Assembly (NCBI GenBank): GCA_009869945.1
Contig: WIXG01000028.1
Span: forward strand, 186,001 to 250,000
Reading direction: 5' to 3'
From: Mesaphorura yosii
Lineage: Eukaryota; Arthropoda; Collembola; Poduromorpha; Tullbergiidae
DNA: 64,000 bases
In this document: piece by piece, positions 27,301 through 38,905 of the stretch
How the letters are laid out: every line of letters begins with the position of its first letter
Position numbering within the stretch: the first letter of the stretch is position 1
Program-made: the position numbers and the translations under genes
Notes under the pieces: generated by a model
Seen by the model: only the letters and a program-made list of their open reading frames with translations
Databases searched by the model: none
What the model was told of the DNA's origin: nothing

Positions 27301-30300
27301 ATTCGTGTCCGCCATACTCAAAAGTTAGTGAATGGTAGCTGTACGCAAAATTTACGCTAAAGAAGCTCCACAAGTGCTAAACTCAAAGTTTGAGTACCCA
27401 AACTTTAATCCCGTGCATCGCAGATAAGCGGAAACACGTGCTCTTGATTCTGGGTCGTGTCAGCTGTTCGGGTTACGAAAGGTCAACTTCACCTACAATT
27501 TAACTTATATCTAGGAATACTTTGTTTGAAGTGGCCAGTGAGTCAAGTGTAACCAAGCAACGGAACAACTTGATTACTGTATCTTCGGAAAATTGCTTCC
27601 TTGCGAGACAGGCAGCGTTTCCTTGATTTGATTGTCTCCTTTGATTTCATTTGATCCCCTCTTACAATTTCCTACTCAGGATCAAGTACAGAACGAAGGC
27701 AAATTCAGGACTCTCTTCTAGTTTGTCCACGAGAGCATTCACTTTATGGGTAGCTTTTCATAAAGTACGTTGTCTATCAAGGTGTGTCCGATTTTATGAG
27801 TCGCAGTATTAGAGTTGAAGTAATGGAAGAAAAATTTGCGTGGCCTTAATTACACTTTGGCAAATATGAAATAATGGTCTGAAACGAAGCATGACAAGCT
27901 AAAGTGTAACACATGCCGAATTTGAGACCGTAACGAAAGAGCAGACTCAAGTCTGTGAAGTGACTGGGAATAATTTTAAATTTTTCTTTCATGAATCGAA
28001 TCCAATAATGGAGAATGGAGCGCTTTCACAGCAGACTACAAGCGGGTGGACGGCGGAACCACGGCACTACTTTTGCTTTGCTGCTGGTGCTTGAAAGGTC
28101 AAAGACCAGAGAGACCATCATCAACCGTTCCTGACGAGCTATCCATCATAATCAAGAACTTTCCAAATTGAGCACAATAACAACACGCGAAAAGAACTTT
28201 CAGTCACTCTATCAATTTAAAATGATAACTCAATTCTGTGAAACTGCCTGAGCCGTGAAAGCACACACTGAACGCGGGGAAAGTGCTCCTAGCCTTGCAT
28301 TCACAAAGCTGATTGGACTTCCATTCCACGTTAGCCGCTTCCATGCGCTGCTGCAAACTGTCGTTCTACTGAATTTTGAAGCCATAAATCTAATTTCACA
28401 GGTCTGCCGCGATATCGCACTTGCAAACGATGTGATTAAGCACCAACTCTTATCTCCAGCATCGACAGTTTAATTACAAGTTCCAGACCCGTCAACCTGA
28501 AAGTGGGCAAACGGTAGTAATGAATTGCACTGCCTCCAGTGTGCCTGACGTTCGTATTGTCAAAGCGCACTAGGTCCAATGTGTCAGCGCGTGAAATCTC
28601 ACGCTTGCACGATGAACTCTAGAACTATCCTGGGCAAGACTGCAGGCAGCATCAGCAAAAACAGCAAGTGGCTGTCGAGCCCTCGCCCAACGAATGTAAA
28701 ACGACGCTACCTGTGGCTGGCCATGATTTTGACAATGGATTTTGCATGAAGTACAAAATGACCGACCAACTTAACACTGACATATTCCAATTCCTTTCTT
28801 CAGGTGGGCTGTCTGTCAACTCGCGTGGCGCATGGACGTGAACGAACGCGCTGTTGCTGTCACCCATGCCCTTGTAAAGTTTAGCTGCCTGCTTCAGAGT
28901 CAAACATCTACTCCAAGGTTAGACAATACGACATACGATGACGTTCGAGCTCTCCAACAACCCAAGAATTGTTTTCATGCTTCCTTTCCTCAATTGTCAA
29001 ACGCTTCTCCTCACTCTGCGCCTTGCGCTCAGCATCACGCACGTATAAGCGATCCAGATGGAAAAGTTTCTTTTCCCACAAATTAATATCAGCTTTCGTA
29101 CATAAAATCTGAACTTAACTTTCATATTTTTCTCTTGCAAAAGTTTGCTTGTTATCCAGGAAAAATTAGTTCTTCGAATGAGGTCCTCTGACAAGCAAAT
29201 AATTGAAACCGATCTCCTTACAGGCTTCGGGACTTCGGTTCCACTGCTACGGAACACCTCAGGCGATTATTGGAAAGTAGTGAACATTCGATTCGCATTA
29301 TGACAATCAGCCTCAGTCTCATGCTGCAATTCCGATCGGCTTCGACAAAGTAAAGGTGAACCACATGAAAAAGATTCGCAGGGGAGGCTAGGACCGGATA
29401 CGAACTTGCCGTGTGACGTAAAACTCTATTGACATCCCAACTGGTGTGCACCTCCTCCGAGAAGGGCGCGGCGGTGCTAGTGAATTGCTCACGTAGTCTA
29501 ATAAGCCACTGTCAACCCAAAGTCGGTTATTCTGCGTCGTACGCGAACAGCGCTCGAGAGAAATGAAGTCGTCGACTCAGTTGGTTAAGTGGTTTCTTTT
29601 ATAAATTCCCGTTTTCCTTTCATGTTTTTATTTTCCAATGTTATTTCTCACGTTGATGGCATTGTGATACGGTAAATAGAGACGAAAACCCTTCTCGAGA
29701 CAGCACTCTTCTCCTTCCAACTGAGTCTGAAAAGAAGATCTGACGCTGACATGACTTCTCAAAAAAGTAGTGAACCAGAACTTCTCCGCTTGCCCGCTTT
29801 TACTTTTGTATTCCGTTTCCAATTCTTCTTGCTCAAAGCTTTTCTCCGTTTGATCGTTCGCCCAAATCTTCATCCATGAATTTAAACGTCTGCATTATGC
29901 TAGAAATACTTTTATTTCTGCCATCATACCTCGTCGTCTTATTTCTTCGTCTCGACGCTTTCTTGTGCGCGTCAGACTCAGCGTCAAAGCCAACAACGAC
30001 AGAATACGCAGCACTGAGAAAAACAGGAGATGCGAGATCCTCAGCTTGAGTCTAAAATCGGCGATGAAATGAAAGTTTCGCTCGAAAACACTTCAGTCGG
30101 AGCCAACATGACATCGAGCACGAGAACAGGCTCTCTTTGAACGTAAATGTCAAGCTTTGTGCTGGACAAGTCACCTTGGCAATCGCTGCAATTCACCTTT
30201 GGGTATGTCGTTGTATTCCGCTGCTATTGGCGAATATTTTTTTCTATCAATGACCTTTTTTCGAGTGTTAAGTGAACTTTACAATTCTTTAAATGTATTT

Positions 30301-33300
30301 GTTGCATGTTGTGACCAAACGTTGTAATTGTCTCCATTCTCATTTTTTCTTCACTGTAATACCGGATTTTCTTGAAGAACTTTTTCCTGCAGTGCTGAAC
30401 TTCGCGCTGTTAGCGGTTTTTAGGATTTCCAATTGAGTGCTGCTACCTTCGGCGTACTTCAGCATCACCGTACGCCGTATCTCAAGGAGAACTGGCTGCA
30501 GATTGTGCTCGTGCATAAATTTCAACGCTTTTTGAAATATTTCCAAATAAATATTTGCTATTCCCCTACATCCCCATCACCGGTGCAGGAAAATCCAATT
30601 TACATTTTCCAAATTGAAATTCTATTATTACCTCAACCTCGATCATCAGACGCGTTTAATTTATTGGAGATCGTAGCAGAGGCACGCCGTTAGCCGTGCC
30701 CTTGAAAACGTTTTCTTACTTCACCATAGGCCTCCTCTGCTGGAGCACCGTTATCTCCAGTCTCGATGATAGAAGTATTAGTGACTATGATGATAGAGCT
30801 CTCTGGCTGCTTAATGGGCAATTGATGTGAGTGCACAAAAGAATGCATTTAGAGCTTTGGGAATAAACCAACATGAAATGCATACAAGTGCTTCGAAAAT
30901 TATATCCATATTTTGTATCTTTCTTCTGATTGAACGCATGAAAGCGAATCTCCTGAATGTTTCGTCGCCCGTCATATTTTTTAGACATTTGCAAGATTCC
31001 ATTACACTTAGACTGCTCTTCCAGAAAAGGATGTGAAAATGCAATAACACCATTATTTATTTTCCATGTTCAACTGCACGCCATATTCAGTGCAAGGTTA
31101 AGTGCCAGACACACTCATTCGCTGAATCCGAAGATTACTGGATGATGGGCTTCAGGGTTGAGCCTCCACGTGCCAGAAGTGAAATTTGTTTTCCCAATAA
31201 AGGATGAGAAGTGGATGAGTATCAAAATGCGTTTAAATTCAAGGTGACCATGTACCGAAAATAGAAATAACCTTTATATTTTCATGCTTGTGTGCAGATG
31301 TCTGCCTCAAATGATAAGTCATAAATCGGTAGCATCGAGTATTTACTAATTAGACCAAACTCCGTCAAAAGCTCAAAAGAGTCATCAAGCGTAAGCACTT
31401 TAAAATAAAAATATTCACGATAATTTCGCCAACAAGTTTGTTGGCATGATGCATGTTTATGTGCTGCCTTCGAGCATAGAACAAACTCATTGCAGTAATT
31501 GGCTTTCAATTCTCTGCTCTAAATTAATGTGCAAAGGGCGAAAGACGTAAAATTGGCAAATGTGCTACGAATGCCAATTGGCATTCGTAGCACATTCAAT
31601 CAGCAGGAGTTTGAAAATTAATTTTATTTATGCTCATTCCTGCTTGAACTCAAAAGAAGTGAACATCGTTTGAAGTGCTCTTCTCAAGAATGTTCAAGTT
31701 TGGCAAAAATTTAATTGAAACATTTATCAACATCGCATTCTGCACTATGTTTGGGCGTGTGGGTTAATGAATAAAAGTTTGCTTCAAGTATCTCGTATTT
31801 ATTGAAAGTTTGGACTTGACTTTAGAGTATTCCTACCTTTAATTGTGCTCTTCCGTATGCACGAAGCTGAGAGACTCGAGAATTCGGTTCAATTTTCATG
31901 TTCGACAAAAAAGGAAGTTGTGAAGTAAATAAAGTATTCCGGCACATGAGAAAAGTAAGCGAAAGCCAACTTAATTAAAATTCAAAACACACTGCTCTAA
32001 ATTCTACTTTCCCGAGCTTCTGTCTGAAGACACTCCAGCCAAGAACGAATAATTAGGTTTAATGTCCGACAGCATACAAAAGCACTTTGAACTTTATTTC
32101 TTTGTTACACAAATCAATCACCATTAAATCTAAGCTATGAACCAGAATCGCTGCGCTGGGCAAAAGAATGCTTTTAGAGGATCAGAAAGTTAAGATTAAC
32201 TAATTAACAGATCAACAGAATTCTGCACAGAATGAAAGCTGAAAATAATTGAGAAGGAAACTGTGTCATCTGTTTCCTGCTTTCCAGAGCAGACTTTACG
32301 AGCTACGGCAGATCAGCAACTCGTTTCAGTCCTTTCAAGCCAGAATTAGAATCTTTGACAAGACAAGTTCGCAACTTTCCCCTCTCAGCAGGATCTCCGC
32401 TTCCACTTTCTTCTATTAAAACTCGAAATTCAATTTTGAATTATAAAAGAAGAGGAAACGGGAGTAAAGTGACTGGAGCGATATTAAATAAGTGTAGATA
32501 TTATAATAGGCTCTACGTGGAGAGAAAGTTTATGACATTACACCCGAACTTTGAGAGGAACATAGTTCAGGATGATGCATAATAATTTTTCCTATTGCCA
32601 GGCAAGTTTGCGAAAAGCGTTCGAAGAGACTTTGCCTCCCCGTTCGTGCTCCAGTGTCAAAAGTGTAATGCAGTGTGGCGTCGGTATTTTCTAGTGTTAC
32701 GCAAGAGGCAGGATGATTGGAAATGGGGTCTCTCGCTATCCCATTTTAGTTCCCGAATTTCTCACAGTTTGGTATTAATTGGATGTGTGGAGAATAGAAA
32801 AAGTGGTTTTCACGAAACGCAACGGCAGGGAAGAGAAGATTCAATTTCATTTTCTTTCAAAAGATAATAGATTACTGGCGCTCCGCTGCTATTTCTATTC
32901 TGGTCGAGCCAGCCGAAGAATGTCACCTTTGTGATGATACCACTGCAAACCGGAATCGAGGAGCCGAAGGAGAGGAACGGAAAGCGAACTTGACACGAGA
33001 CATTAATCTGAATTTATACATGCCGACATTTTATGATTAATCTCATTCCAAAAATTCCAACACAGAGAAAGTTAATAAATAGATGCGATGCAATTTTAGA
33101 AACGTCTAATTTTATTCAAATTGAATTTCCTTTTTAATTTCCAGTATCCAGTCACCAAAGCCTTTCCAACTTAAGTTACTTCTCGCGGCAACCCATAAAA
33201 TCAGGACATACTAGAGTTTTCCTTCGTAAATACCCATAGCGATGTCTTATGTACTATTTTAACCTGCCAAGCGTTAGCGTTGTCTTCCTGCCGCAACTGC

Positions 33301-33653
33301 CACTTCCTCAAAAGCTAACATAGAAACATTTACAAGGTAGGGACTAAGCAGTTGCGTCTTTTTGGTGAGACTTCTTACGATTGACTGAAACGAAGCTAAA
33401 ATTTAAACTGTTAACAAATACTAAATGCTAACAATAAACAAAGCTTATTAATTAGAGGATAGAGGTTAAGGAATGTAGTAGTTTGTTTAACAACAACAGC
33501 TGCAGAACTAATGATTGTCGTTGCATTTTGGTTGCTTTGAACTAAACAAGAACTTGCTGAATCTGGTTTTTCCAAAAAAATGTTGCAATCATTGAAATCA
33601 TGACACCGTTAATTACGAATATGAATCCTACATACACAGAGTGGCATCTCACA
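15308..33653. other. Intergenic stretch, about 18 kb, no gene recognised
   Basis: This lies between the GluCl stop codon and the end of the PHETA-like gene. The first few hundred bases are presumably GluCl 3' UTR; I could not fix a poly(A) signal. Many short open frames occur on both strands (the longest about 130 codons), as expected by chance. None shows a family motif, a convincing exon chain or a tRNA/rRNA shape. The only distinct structure I found is the palindrome at 31559-31596. Distal enhancers or non-coding RNAs cannot be excluded by reading alone. Confidence 0.5.
31559..31596. repeat. Perfect 38-bp palindrome
   Basis: The 19-base arm AATGTGCTACGAATGCCAA is followed at once by its exact reverse complement, with no spacer; the centre is between 31577 and 31578. 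The symmetry stops at 31558/31597. It could extrude as a cruciform, fold as an RNA hairpin with the central bases as loop, or be the scar of a small inverted duplication. No flanking target-site duplication or transposase is apparent. Confidence 0.95.
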
Positions 33654-34446
33654 TTATAGCGTAATTAAAGCATCCTGCTGCACTACAGAAAGCTGGTTTG
33701 GTGGGGGTACAGAGTCAGAGACCATCGTGTTCCACCTCCTGGTTTGATCGTGCAAAATCTTCATACCAAATTCGGTGTGAAGCGCCTCAAATGTCTTTCT
33801 TGGCTTTGTCATGCGAGGCTGATTCTTGGATCTTTGTCTCGGAGGTGGTGTCGGCATATGAGTTGGCACACCATGCTGCTGGTATTGATGACACTGGGAT
33901 GAGCTCGCACCACGTGCTGGATTGTCTAAGATACGATATAAGAAGTTTAATTAGTAGTAAAAGTGAGTTTGAATACTACCACCAATGAAAAATATAGACT
34001 TTAGGCTAATTACCGAAATAATTGTCTTGAATTGGTAACGGTTGAAGTTGTTGCTGAGAGAGCTCATCCAGTTGTCTCTGGAGTTCTTCCGCCATTAATT
34101 TTACGTAATCATAGCTCGCACACGCCAGCGATTTCATCCATTGTTCCAATTCCACTTGTGATTCAGCACCAAGCAAGTATGATTTCGAAGGAAAGACAAT
34201 TTTGAAACAAAAATGTTCGTCCATTTCGTTGTCCGCCAATTCCACGGTGCTTCCTTCCAGGATTATAACACCGACTGGCTCGCGATCGTTCCTCTTGTCG
34301 AAGTAAAACAGTAAATTTCCTTTCAGCACAAACCAGCGTTTAGAGAATCCCTTGTTCCCGTCTCCTTTCTTCATTAGATAACCTTCTCGGTCAATTAAAT
34401 TTGACGACACAGCGAAAGCTGCTAAATTCTTCTCGTTGATTTTCAT
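33654..34446 (-). CDS. Sesquipedalian/PHETA-like PH-domain protein
   Basis: Adaptor of endosomes and the trans-Golgi that binds the inositol 5-phosphatase OCRL in vertebrates. Two exons (34014-34446 and 33654-33925) join in phase 1 across an 88-bp intron (GTAATT...TTAG), giving 234 residues, close to the roughly 250 of the family. Translation starts MKINEKNLAAFAV, the family's typical opening. A PH domain spans about residues 18-118 (GYLMKKGDGNKGFSKRWFVL, EPVGVIILEGSTVEL, SYLLGAESQVELEQWM). A helix rich in Glu and Gln follows. The second exon carries a proline-rich linker and then FEALHTEFGMKIL (residues 190-202), which matches the F&H motif that binds OCRL. An in-frame ATG three codons upstream (34455) is a possible alternative start. 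It is arranged head to head with NSE1. Initiator-like TCAGTC on the minus strand at 34567-34572 may mark the start of transcription. Confidence 0.93.
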
Positions 34447-35538
34447 TTTGTACACGGCGTATCGGAATTATGGCTCAGATTGAATCCAGCAAACAGATTA
34501 CTTGGGCTTCACGTTTCCATGCACATTCACCAATCAACTCGCCAATTCTGCCCGCCTCACAACTTGGACTGACTCGTTTAGCTCATAGACTGCAAGGGAG
34601 GTATATCTTAGGATTTTCTACAGAATGATATCAAGCATAATTAATACCACTTACTTAATTTACCCTGGTTCCTTTCGATTTGTAGTCTGCTGGCAATACT
34701 GCGTGGGCGAGGACACGTCCGTCCAATTGCTGTTAAAAATTTAGATGTTGAAGTTTTTTCTACACACGACTTTGGCCGGGATGGCCAGTAGTTAAAAAAA
34801 ACAAATTGATACGCTCTGCAGTGCACGATATGTTGTTTAAATAAATATCCAGTTTTATTGCTGGAGACTTTTGGCACAGTTTCGCACGGAACAGATCCCT
34901 GGCTGTATTTCTTCATCGCAGTTTTGCAAACCAAGGAATAGAGCCATGGACTGTGTATACAAATTCACGAAATCAACGCAAGGCCCGCTTTCACACCATC
35001 TCATACACAAAGAACCACTATCGATCCCTCGGCCTCACAGCGTTGTAGTCGTTGTCTACCATCAGTGGTTTTTAATTCCAATCATCTGAGATCAACATCT
35101 GACCGGTCAAGCACTATTATCTACTTTACGCGTTAACGAAAGTTACGTTAACGTTAACATTAAGTAATTGTACGTTAACTAAAGAAACAAAAGGGAAAGT
35201 TACCTTGGAATCAGCAGTCAAGGCTGAAGGTCTGAGCAGAAGTGGACACCACCCAGGGCCAGAAATCAGGAGACAACAGACAACTAACAGCGCAACAGAA
35301 TTTTGAGTAACTTCCAAACTACCAGTGCATTGGTTTCAAGTGTATTTGGAAGGGAGTTTTTACAATTTTGCATTGCTTTGTCCGTCAGTTTTTCTTTTAA
35401 TATATTCCATTTTTCCTACGCTGGGAATCGCAATTAGCATCCGAAGAGTGAAAAGTTTGTGGTTATTTCTTAAATCTCTTTCTATGCAGCCAACCGGATA
35501 AAACATTTCGTTCATTGACTGTTATTATTTAATTGTAG
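34447..35538. promoter_or_regulatory. Shared upstream region of PHETA-like gene and NSE1
   Basis: About 1.1 kb separates two divergent start codons, so both promoters and 5' UTRs must lie here. The sequence just before the NSE1 ATG (TTTAATTGTAG) looks like a splice acceptor, so NSE1 may have a 5' UTR intron. A dense cluster of four GTTAAC hexamers lies at 35132-35137, 35147-35152, 35153-35158 and 35174-35179. Initiator-like TCAGT elements are at 35385-35390 (+) and 34567-34572 (-). No TATA box stands out. The exact start sites are inferred, not seen. Confidence 0.5.
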
Positions 35539-37496
35539 ATGTCTACTACCGAGGAGCCTGAACCCATGGTCCAAGAACCCGAGACCACCGAACCGGCCGA
35601 ACACGCTGAACAACCTGAGAACCCCGAAGAGCCTACTGCTGGAACTTCCGGCACAGGGTCAAAACTGGACGAGGAGTATGGCGATATTCATAAAATAGTT
35701 CTACAAGGGCTGCTTGCGGCTGGATTTTTGGATACCAAGGGCGTGAAGAAGCTGTTTATTGGCGCTTGTACTTATCTAAAATGTAAGCTCTTCACGGTAT
35801 ATAGGACTCCTTCTAACCTTGACTTCGAAAACAATCAAATCACCTTTTGTTTGTACAGTGGATCATACGGAGAGAACAACAATGCCGTACGTGCAAAGAA
35901 TTGTTCGTGAGATTAACGAGCGGGTGAAGCCATACGACATGCTAATCAAGAGCGCATCTTGCGAATTCACTGGGAGGAAATTCTACATCTTCCTTATCAC
36001 TGTGGAGAATCCAATATTCAAGTAAGGATAATGTTCTTCAACTTTAGGAGTTAGAACTCGAACTTGATGATCTAATTAATCTTTGTCATGATTAGAATGC
36101 AGACACTTTTCTCCAAGTTCGAGCTGGAACTGTACCAAAAATGCATGGATGCAATAATGCGCAGATACAACAATTACAGCGTTCCATTGACCGAATGCAT
36201 GAATTTTGCAAAAGATTGTGAAGCCAAGGGATCAGTGCAGGAGGCTGAGACTTTCATTCTCAGAATGATTCGGGCCAAGTACCTTGCAAAATATATGCTA
36301 AGTGTGAGTTTTGGCAATTTATTACGGTACAAGCATGATAGCATTTCAGGCATTCGATTAATTTTTATTTTTACGATTTTAGCCAACTGAATTCCAAATT
36401 ACAATGGGATTTCGTGGTCTCCGAGAATTTGAGCCAATGCTGAAGGAATTGTATAATGATACTGTTTCGAACTGCAAGCTTTGCAAAATGGTTCTTCTTC
36501 ATGTTAGTAATTTAATCACTCACCTTAACTCTATAGGATTTTTTATCATTCAGTTTTAAATTCGTGCGCAGGGATTGCTGTGTCCGAATTGCCGTACACT
36601 TGTCCACAAGCATTGCTTCTTGAAATTCATTAGAACAAGTAAAGAATGCCCACACTGTAAAATTCCATGGACCAAACCTGGAGTTAAGGAAGAGCCAATT
36701 GAGATGATCAGAAGACTCCGTGACACTTCTGCTGGAGAAACTGATCCAAGCATTCAAGCTTCAGTCCAGTTTGACGCACATCATGTCTCTGGCGATGAAG
36801 AAGAAGCTCGAGGGAATCCGCCAGTTGAAGGAGCTGTTGTCGGAGTGGGTGTTACGACGGGAGCACAGGCGCAAAATGTGAAACAGCCACAAACTGTGGA
36901 GGCGGAGGAAGAAGAGGAAGGAGAGGAAGACGAAGAGGAGGGTAAGTTATAACGTCGATTCGCTGAAGGCTGAACTGCTCTCACGTTACAATCCCTAATC
37001 CTTTACAGTCGAAGATGATGACGAGGAAATGGAAGTGGTTGACGACGAAGAGGTCGCGGGAGAATACAATGAAGGCGAGGAAGGCCAGGATGAAGATGCA
37101 GAGGAGGACGAGGACGAGGAAGTGGAGGAAGGAGGGGACAATGAGGGTGAGGATGAGGATGAAAATATGGACTCCGAGGATGAAAGCGAGGACCAAGAGG
37201 AAGATGTTGAAGATAAGGAAAATGTGGAATATGAAGACGAAGATGGAGAAGAGAAAGAGGAGGACACAGTGGATGAGGAAGAAAACGACGAAGACGAGGA
37301 AGATGGAGAAGGTGGTGAGGACGAGGAAGAAAATGAAGGTGTGGCGGAGGAGCAGGAAAATGAGGACGAGGAGGAAGAGGCAATGGGCATTGACGTGAAC
37401 GTGGAGCCACCGCCTACACCTTCAATTAGACGTTCTCCTCGTGTGTCTACGAAAGCTCGCCAAGGACTCAACTTGTCGGAGTCAGACTCTGACTAA
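35539..37496 (+). CDS. Nse1: NSE1 subunit of the SMC5/6 complex, with acidic tail
   Basis: RING-like subunit that works with NSE3/NSE4 in the SMC5/6 genome-maintenance complex in the nucleus. Six exons agree in phase: 35539-35782, 35859-36021, 36096-36303, 36383-36502, 36572-36941 and 37009-37496; introns are 66-79 bp. The product is 530 residues, about twice the usual 250-350. Residues 1-45 are a Glu/Pro/Thr-rich extension. The winged-helix core follows (HKIVLQGLLAAGFL, FIGACTYLKLDHT, VREINERVKPYDMLIKSASC). The RING-like domain is at residues 236-274: CKLC, CPNC, H257, C260, CPHC, then KIPW. Residues about 350-490 are almost entirely Glu/Asp. The end is PPPTPSIRRSPRVSTKARQG and a SESDSD tail. 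The family call rests on the core plus the RING-type cysteines. Whether the tail belongs to the mature protein depends on the 36941/37009 splice, which is canonical and keeps the frame. Confidence 0.9.
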
Positions 37497-38031
37497 AACT
37501 TCAATTTGGATCTCTTAACTCATTCATATGCTACTGATGCTACTATGTCATATTGTTGGTAACAATTTACATCATATTATGGATCGCCGATTTTAATGTT
37601 TGTAATGTTTAGAACTTCCCATAAAACTTCATGCGAGTGCATTGCCCCAAGTGGTACTTATTCTTGAAGTAGGATTCAACAAGAGAAATCCCCTGACATT
37701 GCAGGTATCTCTCTTAGAGTAATCTCCGTTTAAGTCCCTGTACCTAACATGACTTGATGATTTCTATCTTATTATCTTAATATTATTGACGCTGTACTGA
37801 TTATTCAGGAGCATTGTATCTGGAAATTTACTGGCGTTCTCGTATCTGAAGGTGCACAGGCGGTGCAATGACATGGAAGGTTCTGAATATCTATTTATGT
37901 CAGACAAGATTAGAATTTCCTACCAGCATGAAAGTAGGCAAGGCATGGCAGGCTAGGATAAAATTGTCAAAACCTTTCCATTGAATATTCCAACTATTGT
38001 ACTTTTGACGCTGTGAGCTTTAAACAGTTTC

Positions 38032-38037
38032 AATAAA
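38032..38037 (+). terminator. Poly(A) signal for NSE1
   Basis: A canonical AATAAA lies 536 bp after the NSE1 stop codon and is the first such hexamer I see downstream on this strand. It is followed by a T-rich stretch (TTCGTTTCTTT). The 3' UTR is therefore about 550 nt by inference. Confidence 0.6.
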
Positions 38038-38190
38038 ATGCTTCGTTTCTTTACGCTTTCATGTACACACGTGCTTATGGGAAACTTGAGAATTTTTGTA
38101 CTGACGCGATCCGATGCTGAACTTGAAGGCTGGAAGTGAGATGAGATGAGAAACGAAAAGGCTTATCATGTTCGCATTTACGTTACATAA

Positions 38191-38482
38191 ATCCTGGCTG
38201 GCAAGGGCGCCCAGGTACCGTACTATCTGATGTACCCAGATTTGCTGCACGTAACAAAGAACGCAGAAAATATCAAATTCAAGGTCTTCAACTGTTCATC
38301 GTCCTCATCCTCTTCTTATGATTTAGTTCAAATCTTCTTGCAACCAAAGAGCTTTAGCTTTAACTCCACTATCAGTCGAGCCGGTTAACCGTTTCGTGAT
38401 TGCAATTCCGGATGCATCGGCATCTGTAGTTTCGAAGAAATTCACCCTCTCCGTTTTTGGATTCAAGCTTGCAAACGCGAAG
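38191..38482 (+). pseudogene. Alpha-2-macroglobulin/TEP-like N-terminal fragment, frameshifted
   Basis: Two overlapping open frames between NSE1 and PLBD together resemble the first macroglobulin (MG1) domain of alpha-2-macroglobulin/thioester proteins. The first frame reads VPYYLMYPDLLHVTKNAENI and on to KFKVFN, then a serine run, then SYDLVQIFLQ, and ends at TAA 38386-38388. The frame one base further along carries VEPVNRFVIAIPDASASVV and KKFTLSVFGFKLANAK and ends at a good GTGAGT donor (38483). The two halves fit one domain only if one base is skipped near 38375. No initiator exon, no MG2 exon and no thioester region follows; PLBD begins 400 bp downstream. I read it as a decayed or partial copy. 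Similarity is at the pattern level only and could be coincidental. Confidence 0.38.
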
Positions 38483-38834
38483 GTGAGTTACTTTACCCAT
38501 GGGGCCGTTGTGTCGACTTGAAATTTCCAATCGGAAATATGCATATTAAGTCGGCTAATCAGCTCGAGTGCATGCTGCAAGAAACGACCACGTTGAGCAA
38601 ACTTACGACTTAAGTTTAAATCTATTTTGGAGTCGTGAGGTCAAGAAGGGTGACACATTCAAAAGAGATGATACCTTTGAACTGCTTTCTTGGAAATGTA
38701 CAGCAATCTTGCACTAGTGTAGTGAATAATAGCAATGTAGGCAGGCATTGACGTTTTCTCATTCTCAGTACAAACTTGTACCCCGAATCTTTAAGCACAG
38801 CCCCTTATACGTCGCTTTATTCCTCACAGGGACA

Positions 38835-38868
38835 TCAGTCACAGTTAAGATTCGACCTGATCTGGTCG
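38835..38868 (+). promoter_or_regulatory. Inr + DPE core promoter of PLBD gene
   Basis: An arthropod initiator TCAGTC (38835-38840) places the start site A at 38837. Counting from it, positions +28 to +32 (38864-38868) read GGTCG, a full match to the downstream promoter element RGWYV at its required spacing. No TATA box is evident upstream. This predicts an unspliced 69-nt 5' UTR before the ATG at 38906. The fit is by consensus only; no mapped start is available. Confidence 0.65.
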
Positions 38869-38905
38869 CTTGGCAGTTTTACTCTTCGGAAAGAATTGTA
38901 GAAGG

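Noticed and set aside
34641..34934. Minus-strand frame of about 97 codons with several cysteines, next to the one above
   Set aside because: It starts from TTG, matches no hormone or cystine-knot pattern I know, and lacks a convincing link to a start codon.
35204..35317. Signal-peptide-like minus-strand frame (SVALLVVCCLLISGPGWC) ending at a GTAACT donor
   Set aside because: The frame begins with TTG and has an upstream stop with no ATG between. Without an initiating exon it cannot start a secreted protein; it is probably chance within the divergent promoter region.
36995..37471. Serine-rich and proline-rich open frames of 135-158 codons on the minus strand
   Set aside because: They are antisense shadows of the GAG/GAT-rich acidic NSE1 exon, in which stop codons are scarce on every frame.
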